DNA of 64,000 bases from Paenibacillus sp. USDA918EY (GCF_009870825.1 NZ_WTWY01000018.1:62001-126000); one strand, 5' to 3'. Numbered from the stretch's first letter, positions 15,109-24,886 are shown. The notes: generated by a model not told the origin, from the sequence alone. Numbers and translations: made by a program.

Positions 15109-16854
15109 TTACGGCTTGGCATTTCGCCAATAATCGTAGGCGTGCACCACGTTGCCGGTATAGGAAGGGGAATTCGAGAACAGTTCCGGCAGCTTGGCAA
15201 GCTCTCCCTCCATATATTCCGCCCCTTTTTCGAAGAAGCTGATGTGGGCGCCCTCATCATTTTCTTTCATCTCCACCGAAATGAGGATCGGCTTGCCCAA
15301 TTCGTTCGCAAATCCGATTTCTTCTTTGGAGACGCCGGCGATGCCGTTGGACCCGGCGGCCGAATTCCGGAATGCCATCAACGACACATGGTCCATGCGC
15401 TGAATCATCCATTTGCTAAGCGAAACGTCATCGCCGGGGACTTTATATTTATCCAGCCAAACCGCCAAATCCATGCTGGCTTGCAAATGGGAATCTTTCT
15501 TCAGCTCGGTGACGAACGCATCCAGATTGGATGTCCATTCCGATATGACCCGCTTGTCATCGGTTTTCCATTCCGGCAGGACATACGGCTCGATATCCAA
15601 ATGGATGCCGTGGAAACGTTCGTCCCCGTTCACCGCACGGTTGTAGTCTTTGACGTAATTGACGAGCTTCATCATTTTGGGCCTGCTTTCCTGAAGCGCC
15701 CAAACCGGGTGTCCTCCCATCGCATGGACTTCAATCCCCGCGGCGGACGCCTCTTTGACGAAGGTCCGATACGCGCTGAACGGCTGCTGCAAATCGAGGC
15801 GGACGTAAAGCCAGTTGAGCTTTTTCTCCTTGGCAAAGTCAAGGATTTCCTGTCCGTTCTGCAGCACCTGGTTCGCTTCCCAGATATACGTGCCTCGTAC
15901 CGTTTGATCCCGGTTGACCGGTTCCGCATCCGGAACCATGTCCCCTGGATCGGGCTCGGGATCCGGCTTTTCGCCGCCGCCTTCGTCGGGCATGTTCTCC
16001 CAATAGCGGAAATCATGTATGGCGAGTCCGGAAAAAGAAGAATGCGAGCTCAGTTGTTCGGATAACGCCGAAAGCGATTGGTTCATCTGTTCTTTATTCC
16101 GGCCGTAGAACGTGGTGTGGCTTTCCCCCGGCATTTGCTTCGTGTTTACGCCGATCAGTACTTTTTTGCCGAGCCTGTCGCCCAAATCGAGTTCGTCTCT
16201 GGACAGCGGGATGATCCCGTAATCGGAGTCGATTTCATTACGGTAGGCGAGCACGGTGATGTGATCGAATTGACGCATTAGCCATTCGTTGAGAGATCCG
16301 CCCTCCGACGTGCTGTAACCGTCGAACCAGAAAGGAATATCGATGCCGAGCTCAAGCCCGGAGCCGGATGTTTTGCCCAGAAAAGCGGTCAAGTTGCTCT
16401 CCCAGGTTTGAATGACGGCATTCGGATCCTCTTCCCACTGGGGTAGAACATAAGGTTCTATATCGAGATGGATGCCATCGAACCGGCTTTCGGGCGGCGC
16501 GACGGCATTATAGTCCATCGTCCATTCGGCAAGGCCAAGCATGCGGTCCAGATATTTCGGCAGCGCCCATCGCGGATCCCCGCCCATCGCATGAACGGCG
16601 ACATTCCCTTCGTGTGCGCGCCGCACGAACGTTTCGTAGGTCTCTTTAGGCAAATCCCGATTGATTTGCAAATAGATCAGATTGATGCCTTCTTTGTGAG
16701 CGAAATCCAGCAGATGTTCTCCACCATCCTCGATTAGTTCCGTCTGCCAAACCCAAGTGGCCTTTACTCCCTTCGACGGGGAGTCGAATCCTGTAAGCAG
16801 GACCGCGGCCAGAATCAGCAGGACAGCGAGCCATCGAGAATTTTTGACAATCAT
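15109..16854 (-). CDS. secreted protein with two tandem TIM-barrel-like (GH-like) domains
   Basis: The 581-residue exported protein has a signal sequence at about residues 8-22. Two homologous domains follow (about 30-285 and 319-575), joined by a Gly/Glu/Pro/Asp-rich linker at 290-312. Each copy has W-W near its start, VHAMGG (88-92 and 376-381) and the identical block GIHLDIEPYVLP (128-138 and 416-427), then W..NL. The block resembles the DxDxE strand of GH18-like hydrolases, so D131/E133 and D420/E422 are candidate catalytic acids. The substrate cannot be named. The start has GGAGGG at good spacing, and the gene stands alone with a terminator. Confidence 0.75.
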   Translation of the reverse strand: MIVKNSRWLAVLLILAAVLLTGFDSPSKGVKATWVWQTELIEDGGEHLLDFAHKEGINLIYLQINRDLPKETYETFVRRAHEGNVAVHAMGGDPRWALPKYLDRMLGLAEWTMDYNAVAPPESRFDGIHLDIEPYVLPQWEEDPNAVIQTWESNLTAFLGKTSGSGLELGIDIPFWFDGYSTSEGGSLNEWLMRQFDHITVLAYRNEIDSDYGIIPLSRDELDLGDRLGKKVLIGVNTKQMPGESHTTFYGRNKEQMNQSLSALSEQLSSHSSFSGLAIHDFRYWENMPDEGGGEKPDPEPDPGDMVPDAEPVNRDQTVRGTYIWEANQVLQNGQEILDFAKEKKLNWLYVRLDLQQPFSAYRTFVKEASAAGIEVHAMGGHPVWALQESRPKMMKLVNYVKDYNRAVNGDERFHGIHLDIEPYVLPEWKTDDKRVISEWTSNLDAFVTELKKDSHLQASMDLAVWLDKYKVPGDDVSLSKWMIQRMDHVSLMAFRNSAAGSNGIAGVSKEEIGFANELGKPILISVEMKENDEGAHISFFEKGAEYMEGELAKLPELFSNSPSYTGNVVHAYDYWRNAKP

Positions 16855-16938
16855 AATTTCCCTCCATTCCTATGTGAGGACTCCCCAATCCTCAAGTAGT
16901 AAACGGAGTAATTATAGCATTGATCCCCTAAAAAAAGA

Positions 16939-16968
16939 TGAGCCGTAATCCTTAAAGGAACAGGCTCA
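16939..16968 (-). terminator. terminator of the SDR gene at 17090
   Basis: TGAGCC/GGCTCA arms with an inner CCTT/AAGG pair, followed on the minus strand by T7. Confidence 0.75.
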
Positions 16969-17089
16969 CCTTATGGTCCGGCAAACGAAACTGCATAAAA
17001 GGAACTATGCCGGTGACGGCGTGTCCGTCGGTTCGGCGTGCGATAGTGAAAAAATGGAAAGCTTTAGGGCCAACTGCGCAGGAGAAAAG

Positions 17090-17839
17090 TTACGGTTCGT
17101 AAATCATTTTTCGAGTCATTCCCCCATCAATCACCAAATGAGTCCCGGTTACGAAAGAATTGTCCGGGTCTGCCAAATATAGGCAGGCTTTGGCGATATC
17201 CTCCGGTTTGCCTACCCTTCCGGCCGGATGCTGCTCATGATCCGCTTTTTTCAAAGCGTCGTAGCTCTGCGTTTCGATCCATCCCGGACTGACGCAATTG
17301 ACGCGGATCCGGTCCGGGCCGAGCGATACGGCCATCGCGTGGGTCAGCGCCACGATCGCCCCCTTCGAGGCGGCGTATGCTTCCGAGTTCGGTTCGGACA
17401 TCAGCGCGCGCGTGGATGCAATGTTGACGACGGCTCCCGGAACGCCATGCTTTTTCATCGAAAGGGCCGCTTCCCGGGTGGCGAGAAAACAGCTTCGCGC
17501 ATTCGTATTCAAGACGTCGTCCCATTCCTCGACCGACAACTCCAAAGGAGACTTCCAGCGGGAAACCCCTGCATTATTGATCAGCACGTCGATTCTGCCG
17601 TATTCTTCTTCCGCGGCTTTCATAAGCCGCTTTATGTCTTCCTCTTTTCGTACGTCGCAAGGGACAAAAATAGCTTGTCTGCCTTCATGCCGAATGGCCG
17701 CCGCCGCTGCTGCGCCTTGATCCCCGTTCAAATCCGCCAGGACGAGCTTTGATCCTTTTTCCGCAAAAGCCTTCGCCACGCCGTACCCGATGCCTTGGGC
17801 CGCCCCGGTCACAACCACGACAAGATTTTCAAATGACAT
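17090..17839 (-). CDS. short-chain dehydrogenase/reductase
   Basis: The 249-residue classical SDR is a cytoplasmic NAD(P)-dependent oxidoreductase. The cofactor motif TGAAQGIG lies at residues 11-18, with LADLNGD after the second strand; the Asp there favours NAD(H). NNAG follows near residue 90, and the catalytic Ser is in NIAS with YAASK as the active-site Tyr/Lys. The C-terminus VTGTHLVIDGG is typical of the glucose/3-oxoacyl reductase group. AAGGAGG precedes the ATG. It is a single-gene unit, and the substrate is not predictable. Confidence 0.9.
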   Translation of the reverse strand: MSFENLVVVVTGAAQGIGYGVAKAFAEKGSKLVLADLNGDQGAAAAAAIRHEGRQAIFVPCDVRKEEDIKRLMKAAEEEYGRIDVLINNAGVSRWKSPLELSVEEWDDVLNTNARSCFLATREAALSMKKHGVPGAVVNIASTRALMSEPNSEAYAASKGAIVALTHAMAVSLGPDRIRVNCVSPGWIETQSYDALKKADHEQHPAGRVGKPEDIAKACLYLADPDNSFVTGTHLVIDGGMTRKMIYEP

Positions 17840-17926
17840 GTCTTATTCCTCCTTGGTACTTGCCTATCCTGATGCCTCTACTTTACTTTCACCGGAGCCG
17901 CGTTTCAAGAAACATTCGAAAACCGC

Positions 17927-17961
17927 AAAGGACCGCATCCCCAAACAGATGCAGTCCCTTT
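17927..17961 (-). terminator. terminator of the DUF2500 gene
   Basis: AAAGGACCGCATC pairs with GATGCAGTCCCTTT. It lies 25 bases after the stop codon on the minus strand. Confidence 0.8.
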
Positions 17962-17985
17962 CATTCGGCACGCGTCAATTCCGTA

Positions 17986-18423
17986 TTACAACCGCTCATA
18001 ATTCCGATATCGCGCCCCCGCTTCGGCTTCTCCGGCAAACCGCATGCGCCGTTCAAAGCCTTTGTACCTCGTGCCTTGAAACGTAAGCCTTCCCGAATCC
18101 CCTTCCGCGCACAAGCCGAACTCTTTGCCGCTGACGGGAAACTCCATCCGGTCTCCGCTGTCCACTTCGAACGTAATATAATAGACCGTATTCGTATGGC
18201 TGGTCATCTGATCATTCGGTTCATGCGTATGGCGTTGATGGACTTCGGTCCGCTTACTGACGATCCGGGAGTCGACCGTGAGAACAGGCTGTTTGTTGTT
18301 CCGCCCCCACTGCAGCAATCCTCTGCCGGCAGACACAGCGATGATACCGATAATGGCAACAAAAAAGATCGGCATGACTTTACCGAAGAAGTCAAACATC
18401 CAAAATGACGATTCCCCTGGCAT
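17986..18423 (-). CDS. DUF2500 family membrane-anchored protein
   Basis: The 145-residue protein has one N-terminal TM helix (about 14-34) and an extracytoplasmic beta-rich domain. QPVLTVDSRIVSKRTEV, TVYYITFEVDSGDRMEFPVSGKEFGLCAEGDSGRLTFQGTRYKGFER-type spacing matches DUF2500. The function of the family is unknown. AAAGGAGGG supports the start. A candidate SigA promoter lies 57-85 bases upstream. Confidence 0.85.
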   Translation of the reverse strand: MPGESSFWMFDFFGKVMPIFFVAIIGIIAVSAGRGLLQWGRNNKQPVLTVDSRIVSKRTEVHQRHTHEPNDQMTSHTNTVYYITFEVDSGDRMEFPVSGKEFGLCAEGDSGRLTFQGTRYKGFERRMRFAGEAEAGARYRNYERL

Positions 18424-18479
18424 GCTTCCCCCTCCTTTTCAACTTTAGGCTGAGCGATGCTTCCTATGCGGGCCTGTTC

Positions 18480-18508
18480 ATAACAAGTATATGCGGGGAA
18501 AATGACAA
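18480..18508 (-). promoter_or_regulatory. candidate SigA promoter of the DUF2500 gene
   Basis: Minus strand TTGTCA (18503-18508), 17-base spacer, TGTTAT (18480-18485). The perfect palindrome CTTGTCAGACAAG at 18523-18535 lies just upstream of the -35 and could be an operator. Confidence 0.5.
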
Positions 18509-18535
18509 AAAAACCACTAGTCCTTGTCAGACAAG

Positions 18536-18738
18536 CATTTCATGAACTTTTTCCCGGTTATTCGCAAGCGGCTTCGCACAATTTTGCATCCGGCAGGAGA
18601 AGCAGCGATCCGATGTTGGGGCAAAACCCGCAAGAAACCGCCTTCCAGTTCAAGCGATGATCTTGCGGGCCGCCATCATGCGGAATCCATCATTAAACTG
18701 TATTTCACTTTAATTACAGTAGGTAAAGTGCATATGGT
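18536..18738. other. Intergenic region with a terminator, no gene seen
   Basis: Between the DUF2500 promoter and the end of the sugar-binding protein gene. The only structure found is the terminator at 18627-18669. A 73-codon plus-strand ORF here has no SD and antisense-like composition. Confidence 0.5.
18627..18669 (-). terminator. terminator of the Lpl-type ABC importer operon
   Basis: CCCGCAAGA pairs with TCTTGCGGG around a long loop, and TTTTG follows on the minus strand. It lies about 70 bases after the stop of the binding-protein gene. Confidence 0.75.
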
Positions 18739-20355
18739 CTACTGATTAATTTCAATCTTATACATGTCCGGCGTTAAAAACGCTTTATCCTTATTTTCGT
18801 CGTACCATTTGGCATACCATTCGTCTACTTGCTGGCCTCCCGCTTTATCCCATACGGATTTGATGTCCTTCATGGCCTGGTCCACCGAATACGAGGAACC
18901 GCTGACCACGACCTTGTTGATAATATCTCCCATAGGTTGGCCTGCGTTCGATTGGATCAACTGGATGTTCTGCGGCGGAGAAGGCATATGCTCATCCGAC
19001 GCGATCGACGCCAGGGGCCGGGAAGGATCCAGGTAAGCCTCCTTGGCTTGATCGATGATGCCTAAAAATTCCTTCTCCAGCGGTTTCGAGGGATCGAGCG
19101 TGCTCGCAAACGTTCCGCATTTTCCGAAATCCGTTTTGTTGGTCAGCATTTGATAGTCGATATTGTAACTGAGCTCTTTATCGTTTTTTTCTTTATCGAT
19201 GACAGCCGGACAGCCGCCGGCCTCCTTCCAATGCTCGCCTTCAATTCCGTAGCGCAGCGTCTTTTGAGTATCCTTTTTCACAAGGAAATCGACATACTTC
19301 ATGACGGCTTCCGGATTTTTGGCTCTGGCATTGACGGCCGCTGTCATTTGGATCGGATTTTGAACCGCCGGACTGAATTGGCCGAATTCGCTTTTAGGGA
19401 GCGGTATGGCTCGGATGACTGCATTCGGATCGTTTTTGCGCAATGCTTCCAGCAGCTGCAGGCCCGGGGCATCCGCACCGTTGTTCATGCCGAACATGCC
19501 GAGCTTCCCGTTGATGAAGTCTTGTCTCGCTTTTTCCCCGTTTTTGTCGGCCAGAAAGTCCTTGTCGACCAAGCCTTCATCGTACAGTCTCTTCTTGAAT
19601 ATCGTTGCAGCTTTCTGCCGGTCCCAATCGTGAATCAGCTTTCCGTCCTCAATGACCCAGCCTACGTTTTGGAAGATCTTATCCGTAATATTGGCCGTTA
19701 CAAAACTAAGGCTGTATCCGTAAGTATCCTTTTTCCCGTTGCCGTCCGGGTCCTGCTCCGTAAATGCTTTGGCCACCCGATACAGATCTTCGGTCGTCTT
19801 CGGAACGTCCAAATTCAGCTTTTTAAGCCAATCCTCCCGGATGTAAAGCACATGGTTGGTTGCCAGTCCGTTGATATGCCCAAACTCGTACATTTTGCCG
19901 TCCGATTTTATGGCGAGCTTTTTTAAGAGCGGGTTTTGTTCGAGCAGTTGCTTGTAATCGGTGCTGTATTTTTCGATCATGTCGTCGATCGGCATCAGCT
20001 GCTTCTGGTTGTACAGTTGGTCCCGAAGACCCGAGTCGTATTCGAAAATAAGATCGGGCGCCGTTTTTGAAGCAAACAATGTATTGTACTTTTCTCCCGA
20101 CTCCCAGCGGGGAATCGCCGTAAATGTAACGTTAACCGGCCCGTTTTCGTTGATCCATTTCGTCCAGCGGTTTTTCTCGACGGTCCCTTCGCTTGGCGGA
20201 ACGCTTCCCCGATCATAGATCGCGGAGGAGATGGACGGTTTGCCATCCGTAGTGCTGCCGTCCCCCTGATTTCCTCCCTTGGCGCAGCCTGCCAAAGTCA
20301 GCGACAAAAGTGCCGCAATCGCGATGAAGGTTCCCATTTTTTTCGTCGTGATCAT
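18739..20355 (-). CDS. sugar ABC transporter substrate-binding lipoprotein (LplA-like)
   Basis: The 538-residue lipoprotein has the lipobox LTLAGC at about residue 23 after a hydrophobic leader. The body has the large type-1 solute-binding organisation of LplA/YtcQ: N-lobe WTKWINENGPVNVTF and PDLIFEYDSG, then YVDFLVKKDTQKTLRYGIEGEHW. That last motif is the one by which LplA-like proteins of Paenibacillus are easily recognised. The ATG at 20355 is used with the purine-rich GGGGGT before it; an ATG four codons earlier has no SD. It is the last gene of the importer operon. The ligand is probably an oligosaccharide from plant or microbial polysaccharide; the sequence does not tell which. Confidence 0.88.
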   Translation of the reverse strand: MITTKKMGTFIAIAALLSLTLAGCAKGGNQGDGSTTDGKPSISSAIYDRGSVPPSEGTVEKNRWTKWINENGPVNVTFTAIPRWESGEKYNTLFASKTAPDLIFEYDSGLRDQLYNQKQLMPIDDMIEKYSTDYKQLLEQNPLLKKLAIKSDGKMYEFGHINGLATNHVLYIREDWLKKLNLDVPKTTEDLYRVAKAFTEQDPDGNGKKDTYGYSLSFVTANITDKIFQNVGWVIEDGKLIHDWDRQKAATIFKKRLYDEGLVDKDFLADKNGEKARQDFINGKLGMFGMNNGADAPGLQLLEALRKNDPNAVIRAIPLPKSEFGQFSPAVQNPIQMTAAVNARAKNPEAVMKYVDFLVKKDTQKTLRYGIEGEHWKEAGGCPAVIDKEKNDKELSYNIDYQMLTNKTDFGKCGTFASTLDPSKPLEKEFLGIIDQAKEAYLDPSRPLASIASDEHMPSPPQNIQLIQSNAGQPMGDIINKVVVSGSSYSVDQAMKDIKSVWDKAGGQQVDEWYAKWYDENKDKAFLTPDMYKIEINQ

Positions 20356-20383
20356 ATTTACCCCCATAAATATCGACTTTTTA

Positions 20384-21259
20384 TTATCCTTTAATCGCGC
20401 CGATCATGACGCCCTTAACGAAATGCTTTTGCAGGAACGGATAAACGGCCAAAAGCGGAGCGATCATGACTACGATCCCGGCCGATTTTACCCCATCCGG
20501 CGTCAGCTGCTGGATTTCATCCGGCTGAACGTTGTTGATTTCCGACAGCAATGACTGGCTGTAGATCATTTGCTGGACCAACACCGTTAAATTATGTTTT
20601 TCCGGACTGTTGATATAAATCAAAACGTTCATAAATGAATTCCAGTATCCCACCGCGTAAAAAAGGGTAAGCGCGGCAATAACGGGCATCGACAGCGGCA
20701 GAAAAATTTGACCGATCAAGCGCCATTCATTGCATCCGTCGATTCTTGCCGCCTCCTCCATCTCGGCCGGAAGATGTTCAAAATGGGTTTTGAGCACAAG
20801 CATGTTGAAAGCGCTCACCAAACCGGGCAGCCACAGGGCGCTGTAATGATCCACGAGTCCCAGGGCTTGTATCACCAGATACGAAGGAATAAGCCCGCCC
20901 CCGAACAGCATTGTAAATACGATGGCCAGCGTGAAAAACCGGCGTCCGTAGAAATAGTCTCGGGACAGCGGATAAGCGGCCATCATGGTCGCGATCATGC
21001 TAAGCACAACTCCGACGACCGTAATCTCCACGTTGTTGATCAGCGCGCGGACGATGCCGGTTCCAACGAACAACGCCTTGTAGGAATCCAGCGAAAAACC
21101 CGAAGGCCATAACGAAACTCTCCCCGAAGCGACAGCATGCGAATCGCTGAATGACACGGATACGATGTTCAAAATCGGCAGGAGGCAAAGCAGGCCAAAC
21201 AGTGAAAGAAGCGCGTAATTAAACAGGTAAAATACTTTTTCGCCAAGCGTATCCCTCAT
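20384..21259 (-). CDS. carbohydrate ABC transporter permease (LplC/YtcP-like)
   Basis: The 291-residue permease of the MalG class has six predicted TM helices. The EAA loop EMEEAARIDGCNEWRLIGQIFLPLSMP contacts an ATPase, and the C-terminus QKHFVKGVMIGAIKG is the usual ending of YtcP/LplC proteins. The ATG at 21259 is preferred to one at 21268 because AAGGAGGG lies directly before the latter. It lies between the partner permease and the binding protein. No ATPase gene is present, as is usual for this group, which relies on a shared MsmX-type ATPase encoded elsewhere. Confidence 0.9.
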   Translation of the reverse strand: MRDTLGEKVFYLFNYALLSLFGLLCLLPILNIVSVSFSDSHAVASGRVSLWPSGFSLDSYKALFVGTGIVRALINNVEITVVGVVLSMIATMMAAYPLSRDYFYGRRFFTLAIVFTMLFGGGLIPSYLVIQALGLVDHYSALWLPGLVSAFNMLVLKTHFEHLPAEMEEAARIDGCNEWRLIGQIFLPLSMPVIAALTLFYAVGYWNSFMNVLIYINSPEKHNLTVLVQQMIYSQSLLSEINNVQPDEIQQLTPDGVKSAGIVVMIAPLLAVYPFLQKHFVKGVMIGAIKG

Positions 21260-21274
21260 CCCAAGCATCCCTCC

Positions 21275-22270
21275 TTACCAAAGTCCTTGGCCGAATTTTC
21301 TGGCGATCCGATTGGCGGTAACGACCAGAATCAGGCCGATGATCGATTCAAACAATCCCATTGCCGTCGACAGCGAAAATTGCGCACCCTTTAAGCCAAT
21401 CCGGTAAATATAGGTGCTGATCACTTCGGAAATGTTGGAGACAACCGAGTTTTTCAGCATAAACACCTGGTCGAATCCCACTTCCATGACGTGGCCGATA
21501 TTTAAAATAAACATCATGACGATCGTGGGCAATATACCGGGCAGCGTCACATTTAAAATTTTCTTCCATTTGCCCGCGCCGTCGATGCTGGCGGCCTCGT
21601 AAAGGCTAGGGTCGATTCCGGACAAAGCCGCCAAATAAATGATGGCCCCCCATCCCGCTTCTTTCCAAATGCCGGACCCGATAAAAATCGCAATCCATGA
21701 ACCTTCTTTGTACAGAAACGGATAGGAAAAACCGAACCAGGCCTGCAGCAAATGATTGACAATTCCCGTTTCAATCGAAAAAATCGTCAGCACCATCCCG
21801 CCCAAAACGACCCACGACAGGAAATGGGGCAAATAAACAAGCGTCTGCACGGTCCGCTTGAACCACATTCTGCGAACGTCATTCATCAAGATCGCAAGCA
21901 AAATAGGAAACGGAAATCCGATGATCAGTCCCAAACAGCTTAACACCACCGTATTTCTAATGATCGATAGCGTCTGCGGATTGGAAAAAAGCATCCGAAA
22001 ATTCTCCAGCCCGACCCATTCGCTCCCCCATATGCCGTCGGCAAAATTGTAATTTTTGAAAGCGATCACAAGTCCGGCCATAGGAAAATACTTGAACACG
22101 ATGAAAAATACGATGATCGGAATAAACAAGATGAAGAGCGGAATATTGCTCTTGAAACGTTTGCGGCGGCTTCCGGCTTCATTCATTTTTAATTTTTTCT
22201 TTCTATCCCCCCCATTCCCATGCGCTCTCCGCGGCCGGATCACCACGGTATCTGTTTTGATTGCCTTCAT
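21275..22270 (-). CDS. carbohydrate ABC transporter permease (LplB-like)
   Basis: The 331-residue MalF-class permease has a basic N-terminal tail of about 45 residues, then six TM helices. The EAA loop PSLYEAASIDGAGKWKKILNVTLPGILP and the ending TANRIARKFGQGLW are characteristic of LplB/YtcP-type permeases. A purine-rich SD (AGGGGGGAG) stands before the ATG. It is the first gene of the importer proper, about 130 bases downstream of the AraC-type regulator gene. Confidence 0.9.
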   Translation of the reverse strand: MKAIKTDTVVIRPRRAHGNGGDRKKKLKMNEAGSRRKRFKSNIPLFILFIPIIVFFIVFKYFPMAGLVIAFKNYNFADGIWGSEWVGLENFRMLFSNPQTLSIIRNTVVLSCLGLIIGFPFPILLAILMNDVRRMWFKRTVQTLVYLPHFLSWVVLGGMVLTIFSIETGIVNHLLQAWFGFSYPFLYKEGSWIAIFIGSGIWKEAGWGAIIYLAALSGIDPSLYEAASIDGAGKWKKILNVTLPGILPTIVMMFILNIGHVMEVGFDQVFMLKNSVVSNISEVISTYIYRIGLKGAQFSLSTAMGLFESIIGLILVVTANRIARKFGQGLW

Positions 22271-22398
22271 GCTCTCCCCCCTTTCTTCTCCCGGCTTGAT
22301 CCGGAGTGCCTTTACGATAATGCAGCGCCTAAGCCCAATTCAATAAACAGTTTTCCTTCCATGCACAATGCTCGGTTTTTCCGGCGAAAACCCTTGAA

Positions 22399-24651
22399 TT
22401 ACCGGCTGTTTTTCCTGAAATCGCCCGGCGTTAACCCCGTCATTTTTTTGAAGACACGGATGAAGGAAAATGCATGCAAATACCCTGAATGAACGGCAAT
22501 ATCCTTGATAGCCAGGTCCGTGTCCACCAGCATTTGCTTGGCGTGCTCCATCCGAACTTGCGTCAAATAGTCCACAAAATTCACGCCGTATTCCTCTTTG
22601 AACAGTTGACTAATATATTTCGGATTCAGCCCAAACGTATCGCTCAGGTAGGTCAACGACAAATCCGGATTGCCGTAATGCTGCTCGATGTAGGTTTTAA
22701 TTTCACGAATTTGATGATGGTTGCGCTTCCCTTCGCGTAGCTGCTTCAATCGTTCCGCCGTATCCGCCAAACATTCGCGCAATTGAACATAAAGTTCTTC
22801 CGCCGTATCGAATTGTTCCAAACATTCATGAAGCCGGTCCGCCGCCCCCTCTTCCCAAAGCTCCCGCACATCGGCCGTAAGCCCTCCTGTTTCACGCTGC
22901 AAGTGGTAAATCAGATAACCTCCTACATTTTCAAGTTCTTCGCGCGAAAGCAGCATGGCCCGGAGCTCTTCAAACAAGCGTTCAAAATCGTCCAGCCACT
23001 CCGCATTTCCCATTCTGAATTTCCGGGCCAGGGAGCGGATCGTTTGAAGATGGGAAAAGATTTCCCCCGGATTCATCCCTTCGATCTCTTCATAAGCGAT
23101 CGTTCGCCCTGTCCCGAGCACGGTTTTGTATCTTAATGCTTCGAGGGCTTGCCGGTAGGATTCCGGAATGTTCGCAGGGGGCTTTACTCTTCCGCCTACG
23201 CCGACGGTGACGGTAAATCTCAGATTGCCGGCGATCCAATCCAGCCATCTCCTGGACGCGTGCAAGATGTCGGACTCCGTCGCCGGGTCGCGACGATATT
23301 GATACAATACGGTCATTTGCCTTGGATTCAGCCATTCCGTCCACATGTTTGCTTCGCCATCGGAAGAAAGCTCCCGGACGATGCTGCTTAGCACGAATTT
23401 CAACAAATATTGATCCCGCTTGGAATATTCCGCCGCAAACCGTCCATAATGATCGAGTTCCAGTACAATGACCTGGAATGCTGCGCAGTCCGCAGGAAGC
23501 TCAAGCAGCGCCGTCTGTTCGCCCCATTCCCGCTCCTCGATGATCCGGTTGCCCTCCATTAATTCCTCAAAGAAAAATTGACGGCGGTAAACAAGATCCT
23601 GCCGCTGGCGCTCCTCGTACCGGATCGACTGTTCCATCAGATTGTCCACCGCGTTTTCGATAAACTTGAACTCATCCTTGCCCGATTGGGGGAGCAAATC
23701 CAGCATTTTCCCCCGCGACGCATGCTGGATTCTCATGAGAATCGATTGGATCGGATTATAATTCCGCCTTGTTACGAGCACGATTCCGATAATCCCGATC
23801 ATGATCGCCAATCCTCCAACCGTGAGCAGTATTTCTGCAAATCCCGTAATTAAATTGAAAATGCCCGTATACTTTATGCCGGATTGCAGCTCCCAACCTG
23901 TATACTCGGAACGTACGCGGGCCGTCTTTGGGTTGTCGAAAAAGGTTTGGGGGGAAGCCTCATCATGCTCCTTGAACAGATACTTGCCCTTCTCGTCGCG
24001 AAGCCCGATGCTGGTATATTCCGAACCCATCACATTCTCGATCAGCTGGGATATGGAGCTCGTCCGGATATTAACGACGATGAACCCTTCTCCGCCGCTG
24101 ATGACCGGGACCTGACGAACTAACGACACGACGTCCGCCGGGTTTCCTTCCCCTCGAAACTCCCGGTAGCTCCTCACATCGGACCAAACTTTCGCCGGGC
24201 CGTCCGGCTCGTCAAGCAGCCCTTGGATAAATTCGCGGTCCCCGCTTTGGTCTATCGGAAGCAAGGAATCCGCAGATAACACGGCGCCGTCCCGCTGGCG
24301 GTATAAATAGATGGAATCGATGCGGATACTTTGGATGCCGGTCATCAGGCTCCGCAGCATATTCGAAGGCTGGTACAGCGTATTAAACGTCGTGCCTTCT
24401 TCCGGCGGGTAAAAAAACTGGGCAAGCGCCCCGCTTTTTCCAAGTTCCTTCAACACGGCGGCATCAATCGATTTCAGCGATGCATCGAGCAAATCCATCG
24501 CATGTGCGGCTGATGCCTCATTGGCTCTCTCCGACGCTTTCTTGGATATTTCGCTCATTGCCATGGCCGAGATAAACCACAGCAAAGAAGTGATCGCCAG
24601 AAAGATCGGCAGGTACGATAGCAGCAGCCTGTAAAACCATTTTTTGCGCAT
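22399..24651 (-). CDS. membrane-bound AraC family regulator (YesS-like)
   Basis: The 750-residue one-component sensor-regulator has TM helix 1 at about 8-28, then an extracellular sensing region of about 230 residues with a Cache-like look. TM helix 2 (TVGGLAIMIGIIGIVLV) follows near residue 280, then a HAMP-like and coiled region. The C-terminal AraC domain has two helix-turn-helix motifs: LSLTYLSDTFGLNPKYISQLFKEEYG and LAIKDIAVHSGYLHAFSFIRVFKKMTGLTPGDFR. GGAGG lies 8 bases before the ATG. It lies directly upstream of the two permease genes and binding protein on the same strand, so it probably activates that importer when its sugar binds outside. Confidence 0.9.
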   Translation of the reverse strand: MRKKWFYRLLLSYLPIFLAITSLLWFISAMAMSEISKKASERANEASAAHAMDLLDASLKSIDAAVLKELGKSGALAQFFYPPEEGTTFNTLYQPSNMLRSLMTGIQSIRIDSIYLYRQRDGAVLSADSLLPIDQSGDREFIQGLLDEPDGPAKVWSDVRSYREFRGEGNPADVVSLVRQVPVISGGEGFIVVNIRTSSISQLIENVMGSEYTSIGLRDEKGKYLFKEHDEASPQTFFDNPKTARVRSEYTGWELQSGIKYTGIFNLITGFAEILLTVGGLAIMIGIIGIVLVTRRNYNPIQSILMRIQHASRGKMLDLLPQSGKDEFKFIENAVDNLMEQSIRYEERQRQDLVYRRQFFFEELMEGNRIIEEREWGEQTALLELPADCAAFQVIVLELDHYGRFAAEYSKRDQYLLKFVLSSIVRELSSDGEANMWTEWLNPRQMTVLYQYRRDPATESDILHASRRWLDWIAGNLRFTVTVGVGGRVKPPANIPESYRQALEALRYKTVLGTGRTIAYEEIEGMNPGEIFSHLQTIRSLARKFRMGNAEWLDDFERLFEELRAMLLSREELENVGGYLIYHLQRETGGLTADVRELWEEGAADRLHECLEQFDTAEELYVQLRECLADTAERLKQLREGKRNHHQIREIKTYIEQHYGNPDLSLTYLSDTFGLNPKYISQLFKEEYGVNFVDYLTQVRMEHAKQMLVDTDLAIKDIAVHSGYLHAFSFIRVFKKMTGLTPGDFRKNSR

Positions 24652-24839
24652 TTGTCATTCCTCCATGGTGTTCTTCGGTTTCAAAACAGTTCCAAAACAA
24701 TGTGTCGATTCTAAACAGTGGCACCCTAGTACGCTCCGGCACAGGCATGAACGTCACTTTTTTTAGTATATAAGCCTGCGACGATAGCGTGATAGAGTGT
24801 TTTGCGTTCCATCCCAAACCCATCTATCAAAACAAAAAA

Positions 24840-24886
24840 AGAACCGCTGCAACAATCGGGGTTCCCGATCGTTTGCAAGGGTTCTC
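24840..24886 (-). terminator. terminator of the MFS efflux gene
   Basis: AGAACC...GGTTCT arms with an inner CGGG/CCCG hairpin, and T7 on the minus strand just after. Confidence 0.8.

Noticed and set aside
18524..18745. 73-codon plus-strand open frame
   Set aside because: It contains the terminator of the minus-strand binding-protein gene, has no SD, and looks like chance.
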